Of a stretch of DNA of 64,000 bases, positions 61,251 to 64,000 are shown piece by piece. The notes below the pieces were generated by a model, which saw only the letters and a program-made list of their open reading frames with translations, was not told the origin of the DNA and made no database searches. Source of the stretch: JALORV01 sp963791235 (GTDB lineage: Bacteria; Pseudomonadota; Gammaproteobacteria; Burkholderiales; Burkholderiaceae_F). How positions within the stretch are numbered: the first letter of the stretch is position 1; every line of letters starts with the position of its first letter. The translations under genes and the position numbers were made by a program. The DNA lies in the NCBI GenBank assembly GCA_963791235.1, contig CAWBRW010000032.1:62001-126000 (forward strand). The letters are read 5' to 3'.

Positions 61251-62549
61251 GTGGGAACCCTTACCGCCCTTCTTCTGATCATCGCGCTCTTCGTCATCCT
61301 CGGCGCGGGCGTGTGGATCGGCATTGCGGTACTGGGGGTGGCGTGGCTCGGCATGGAGCTCTTCACGACGCGGCCCGGCGGGGATGCGCTGGCGCTGACG
61401 GTGTGGGGATCGCTGTCGAGCTGGACGCTGACCGCGCTACCGCTGTTCATCTGGATGGGCGAGATCCTGCTGAAGACGCGCCTGTCGGAAGGCATGTTCC
61501 GCGGCCTGGCGCCATGGCTGCAATGGCTTCCCGGACGGCTGCTTCATACCAACATCATCGGCTGCACGATCTTCGCGGCGGTATCGGGCTCGTCGGCGGC
61601 GACCTGCGCGACGGTCGGCAAGATCACGCTGCCGGAACTGAAGAAGCGCGGCTACCCCGAGCAGATCTCGATCGGCTCGCTCGCCGGCGCCGGCACGCTC
61701 GGCCTGCTGATCCCGCCGTCGATCATCATGATCGTCTATGGCGTCGCTGCCGATGTGTCGATTGGCAAGCTCTTCATTGCCGGCGTCATCCCGGGCCTGA
61801 TGCTTGCCGCCCTGTTCATGGGGTACACGATCTTCTGGGCCTTGCGGAACCGTGACCAGGTACCGCCGGCCGACATCCGCATGAACTTGTCGCAGAAGCT
61901 CGCTGAGTCGCGCCACCTGATCCCGGTCGTCCTGCTGATCGTCGTGGTGCTGGGGTCGATCTATCTCGGCGTTGCCACGGCCACGGAAGCCGCGGCGCTC
62001 GGCGTCGTCGGCGCGCTGATCCTGTCGGCCGCGCAGCGGACGCTTACCTGGCCGACATTCCGCGACTCGCTGATGGCAGCGACGCGGCTCTACTGCATGA
62101 TCGCGCTGATCCTCGCCGGCTCGGCGTTCCTTTCACTTTCGATGGGCTTCATTGGATTGCCCCGGCAGCTCGCCGAGATGATCGGCGCACTGCAGCTCTC
62201 GCCGTTCGGGCTGATCATGCTGCTGATGGTGTTCTTCATCGTGCTCGGCTGCTTCCTCGACGGCATTTCGATGGTCGTGCTGACCATGGCGGTGCTGCTG
62301 CCGACGCTGCAGACGGCCAGCATCGACCTGCTGTGGTTCGGCGTCTTCATCGTCCTCGTCGTCGAAATGGCGCAGATCACGCCGCCGGTCGGCTTCAACC
62401 TCTTCGTGCTGCAGGGCATGACCCGGCGGCAGATCAACACAATCGCGGTGGCGGCCTTCCCGTACTTCGTGATGATGTTGATCGCGGTGCTGCTGATCTG
62501 GTTTTTCCCGCAGCTCGTCACCGCGCTGCCCTCACAAATGAAGCTCTAG
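61251..62549 (+). CDS. TRAP transporter large permease DctM
   Basis: 432 residues, about twelve membrane spans. Signature blocks are ALPLFIWMGEILLKTRLSEG, GCTIFAAVSGSSAATCATVG, LGLLIPPSIIMIVYGVAADV and QITPPVGFNLFVLQGMTRRQ, the sodium/substrate path of DctM. GTG start at 61251 follows dctQ by five bases. Drives uptake with the sodium gradient. Confidence 0.95.
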   Translation: MGTLTALLLIIALFVILGAGVWIGIAVLGVAWLGMELFTTRPGGDALALTVWGSLSSWTLTALPLFIWMGEILLKTRLSEGMFRGLAPWLQWLPGRLLHTNIIGCTIFAAVSGSSAATCATVGKITLPELKKRGYPEQISIGSLAGAGTLGLLIPPSIIMIVYGVAADVSIGKLFIAGVIPGLMLAALFMGYTIFWALRNRDQVPPADIRMNLSQKLAESRHLIPVVLLIVVVLGSIYLGVATATEAAALGVVGALILSAAQRTLTWPTFRDSLMAATRLYCMIALILAGSAFLSLSMGFIGLPRQLAEMIGALQLSPFGLIMLLMVFFIVLGCFLDGISMVVLTMAVLLPTLQTASIDLLWFGVFIVLVVEMAQITPPVGFNLFVLQGMTRRQINTIAVAAFPYFVMMLIAVLLIWFFPQLVTALPSQMKL

Positions 62550-62610
62550 CCCGGACCATGTCGGCGCGCGGCTACAATCCGCGCCGCCCGGATTTCACAG
62601 AAGAAGATTC

Positions 62611-63874
62611 ATGCGCGTTGTCGTGGTGGGTGCCGGCATCATCGGCGTCTGCACTGCTTATGCCCTTCGTCGCGCAGGCTTCGACGTCACGGTGCTGGAA
62701 CGCCGCTCCGGCGTCGCCCAGGAAGGCAGTTTCGCCAATGCCGGCGTCATGGCCCCCGGCTATGTCGGTCCGTGGGCTTCGCCCGGCATGCCTAAGAAAG
62801 TGCTTTCGTACCTGCTGCGCCCCGAGGCCCCCGTCATCTTCCGGCCGTCGCTCGACCCGGCCCTGTGGCGCTGGCTGCGTCGCTGGCTGCGCGAGTGCGA
62901 CCTCGAGCGCTATCGGCGCAATCGCGCGCGCATGCAGCGGCTGGCGTTCTACAGCCAGGCCGAACTGCGCGTGCTGCGCACGGCGCATGCGCTCGACTAC
63001 GAACAGGCCACCGGTTACCTGCAGCTCTTTCGCACGGAACCGGAACTGGAGGCGTCGGCGGCCGCGCGCGCGCTGCTGGCCGAACTGGGCGTGCGGCACT
63101 CGCTGCTCGACTCCGGGCAGTGCCGGGCGCTCGAGCCGGCGCTGCACCCCGCGACGGTGCTGGCTGGCGGCGTGCATCTGCCCGACGACGAGACCGGCAA
63201 TTGCGCCTACTTCGCGCATCAGCTGAAGGACATCGCGATCCGCGACGGCGTCGAGTTCCGTTTCGGTGTCGACGTGAGCGGCTTCGAGATGGCGCTCGGC
63301 CGCGTCGACGCGCTGGCGACGTCCGCCGGCCCGTTGCGCGCCGACAGCTTACGTCCTCGCGGGCGGTGTCGACAGCGCACCGTTGCTGGCGCGCGTCGGC
63401 ATTCGCGTGCCGCTGCTCGCCGTCAAGGGCTACTCGGCAACGGCGCCCATCACGGCGTTCGAGCATGCGCCGTTCCTCAGCGTGATGGACGAGACCTACA
63501 AGGTCGCGATCACGCGCATGGGTAACCGGATGCGCGTCGCCGGCACGGCCGAGCTCGGCACGCGGGGCACCGAGCTGCGCGAGAGCGCGTTGCGGACCCT
63601 GTTCAAGGTCGCGAGCGATTGGTTTCCCTATGCCGCGAGTTACCGGCAGGGGAAGTTCTGGGTCGGCGCGCGGCCGATGCTGCCGGACGGTCCGCCGGTA
63701 CTGGGCCGCACTCCCGTCAGCAACCTGTTCCTCAACATCGGCCACGGCTCGAGCGGCTGGGTCATGGCGACCGGTTCCGGGCGCATCCTCGCCGACGTGA
63801 TCGCCGGCCGCGAACCGGCCATCGACCTCGAAGGCTTGACGCTGGACAGGTACCTGGGCGGCGCGTCCGCCTAG
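62611..63874 (+). CDS. FAD-dependent D-amino acid dehydrogenase (DadA-like), frameshifted
   Basis: About 420 residues. The FAD motif VVVGAGIIGVCTAYALRRAG starts at residue 3, with the substrate domain LRWRS-type region and FLNIGHGSSGWVMATGSGRI at the C-terminus, the FAD pyrophosphate loop typical of DadA. A frame change near 63348 joins ADS to YVLAGGVDSAPLLARVG; one T in the codon TTA appears extra. It oxidises an amino acid or related amine to the keto acid, passing electrons to the chain. It lies 61 bases after dctM, so probably belongs to the same operon. Confidence 0.88.
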
Positions 63875-63883
63875 CCTTGCCTC

Positions 63884-64000
63884 ATGGGCCGCTGCCTTTA
63901 CCGCGTCGATGAACTGCGTGCGATCGAACGCGCTGCGCAGGCGCAGTTGCCTGCCGGCACCCTGATGGCGCGGGCGGGACGCGCTGCGGCCGACTGGATT
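63884..64000 (+). CDS. nnr: NAD(P)HX repair enzyme, epimerase domain (partial)
   Basis: The 39 codons to the window edge read MGRCLYRVDELRAIERAAQA then QLPAGTLMARAGRAAADWI. This is the start of the YjeF N-terminal epimerase domain, part of the bifunctional Nnr that repairs damaged NAD(P)H hydrates. It begins nine bases after the dadA-like stop. The bifunctional part lies outside the window. Confidence 0.8.
   Translation, partial: MGRCLYRVDELRAIERAAQAQLPAGTLMARAGRAAADWI

Noticed and set aside
1..64000. CRISPR arrays, tRNA and rRNA genes, IS elements
   Set aside because: None recognised: no regular direct repeats with spacers, no tRNA-like cloverleaf noticed, and no transposase or terminal-repeat pair seen.

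Overview
This is a GC-rich chromosomal window from a betaproteobacterium, most likely Burkholderiales or a close relative. The assignment rests on gene order: Rieske-HAD-rluC / rne-moaA-mobA-moeA, tatD-pilZ-holB-tmk-mltG / ygfZ-DUF4936-NRDE, and selO-msrB-yciB-bolA-ppiC. It also rests on protein character, such as DUF4936, DUF3014, PilZ and the arginine-rich RNase E tail. No rRNA, tRNA, CRISPR array, phage or transposase was seen. The window reads as core genome plus catabolic accessory genes.

Layout. 1-2034 (minus): Rieske protein, HAD phosphatase and rluC. 2035-8455 (plus): a long rne leader, rne, then the molybdenum cofactor genes moaA-mobA-moeA. 8466-11760: aldehyde dehydrogenase (minus), nucleoside transporter and GNAT (plus). 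11816-15724 (minus): tatD-pilZ-holB-tmk-mltG. 15776-21321 (plus): ygfZ, DUF4936, NRDE, DUF349 and HIT genes. 21318-23259: a patchy stretch with a truncated GFA gene, a strong hairpin, two small membrane proteins, a possible small RNA and an exported methyltransferase. 23321-28774 (minus): GNAT, thioesterase, M16 peptidase, hydrolase and SDR. 28998-29840 (plus): DUF3014. 29888-42829 (minus): a 13-kb run with acyl-CoA ligase, a five-gene Liv-type ABC importer, a FadB-like protein, acyl-CoA dehydrogenase, Dabb, SDR and MDR, which looks like one uptake, activation and beta-oxidation pathway. 43003-46668 (plus): selO-msrB-yciB-bolA-ppiC. 46774-50401: cupin, methyltransferase, LysR with a divergent 61-residue ORF, and an OmpH-like chaperone. 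50437-55789 (minus): purL and a degenerate EAL-HDOD protein. 55897-64000: a 5-oxoprolinase-type gene (minus) divergent from a TRAP transporter, a DadA-like oxidase and the start of nnr.

Data quality. Genes in the first 3.5 kb carry about a dozen frameshifts, including in rne and rluC. Isolated single frameshifts occur later in the aldehyde dehydrogenase, purL, HDOD, oxoprolinase and dadA genes. Because the protein families continue in another frame each time, these look like sequencing indels rather than pseudogenes. They are annotated here as full-span CDSs.

I found no obviously new multi-gene system. The most interesting signals are four. The LivF/LivG pair has all its motif lesions in one composite ATP site. 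A candidate terminator-ended small RNA lies at 21871-22126. A methyltransferase carries a Sec signal peptide. The oxoprolinase, TRAP and DadA genes cluster together.
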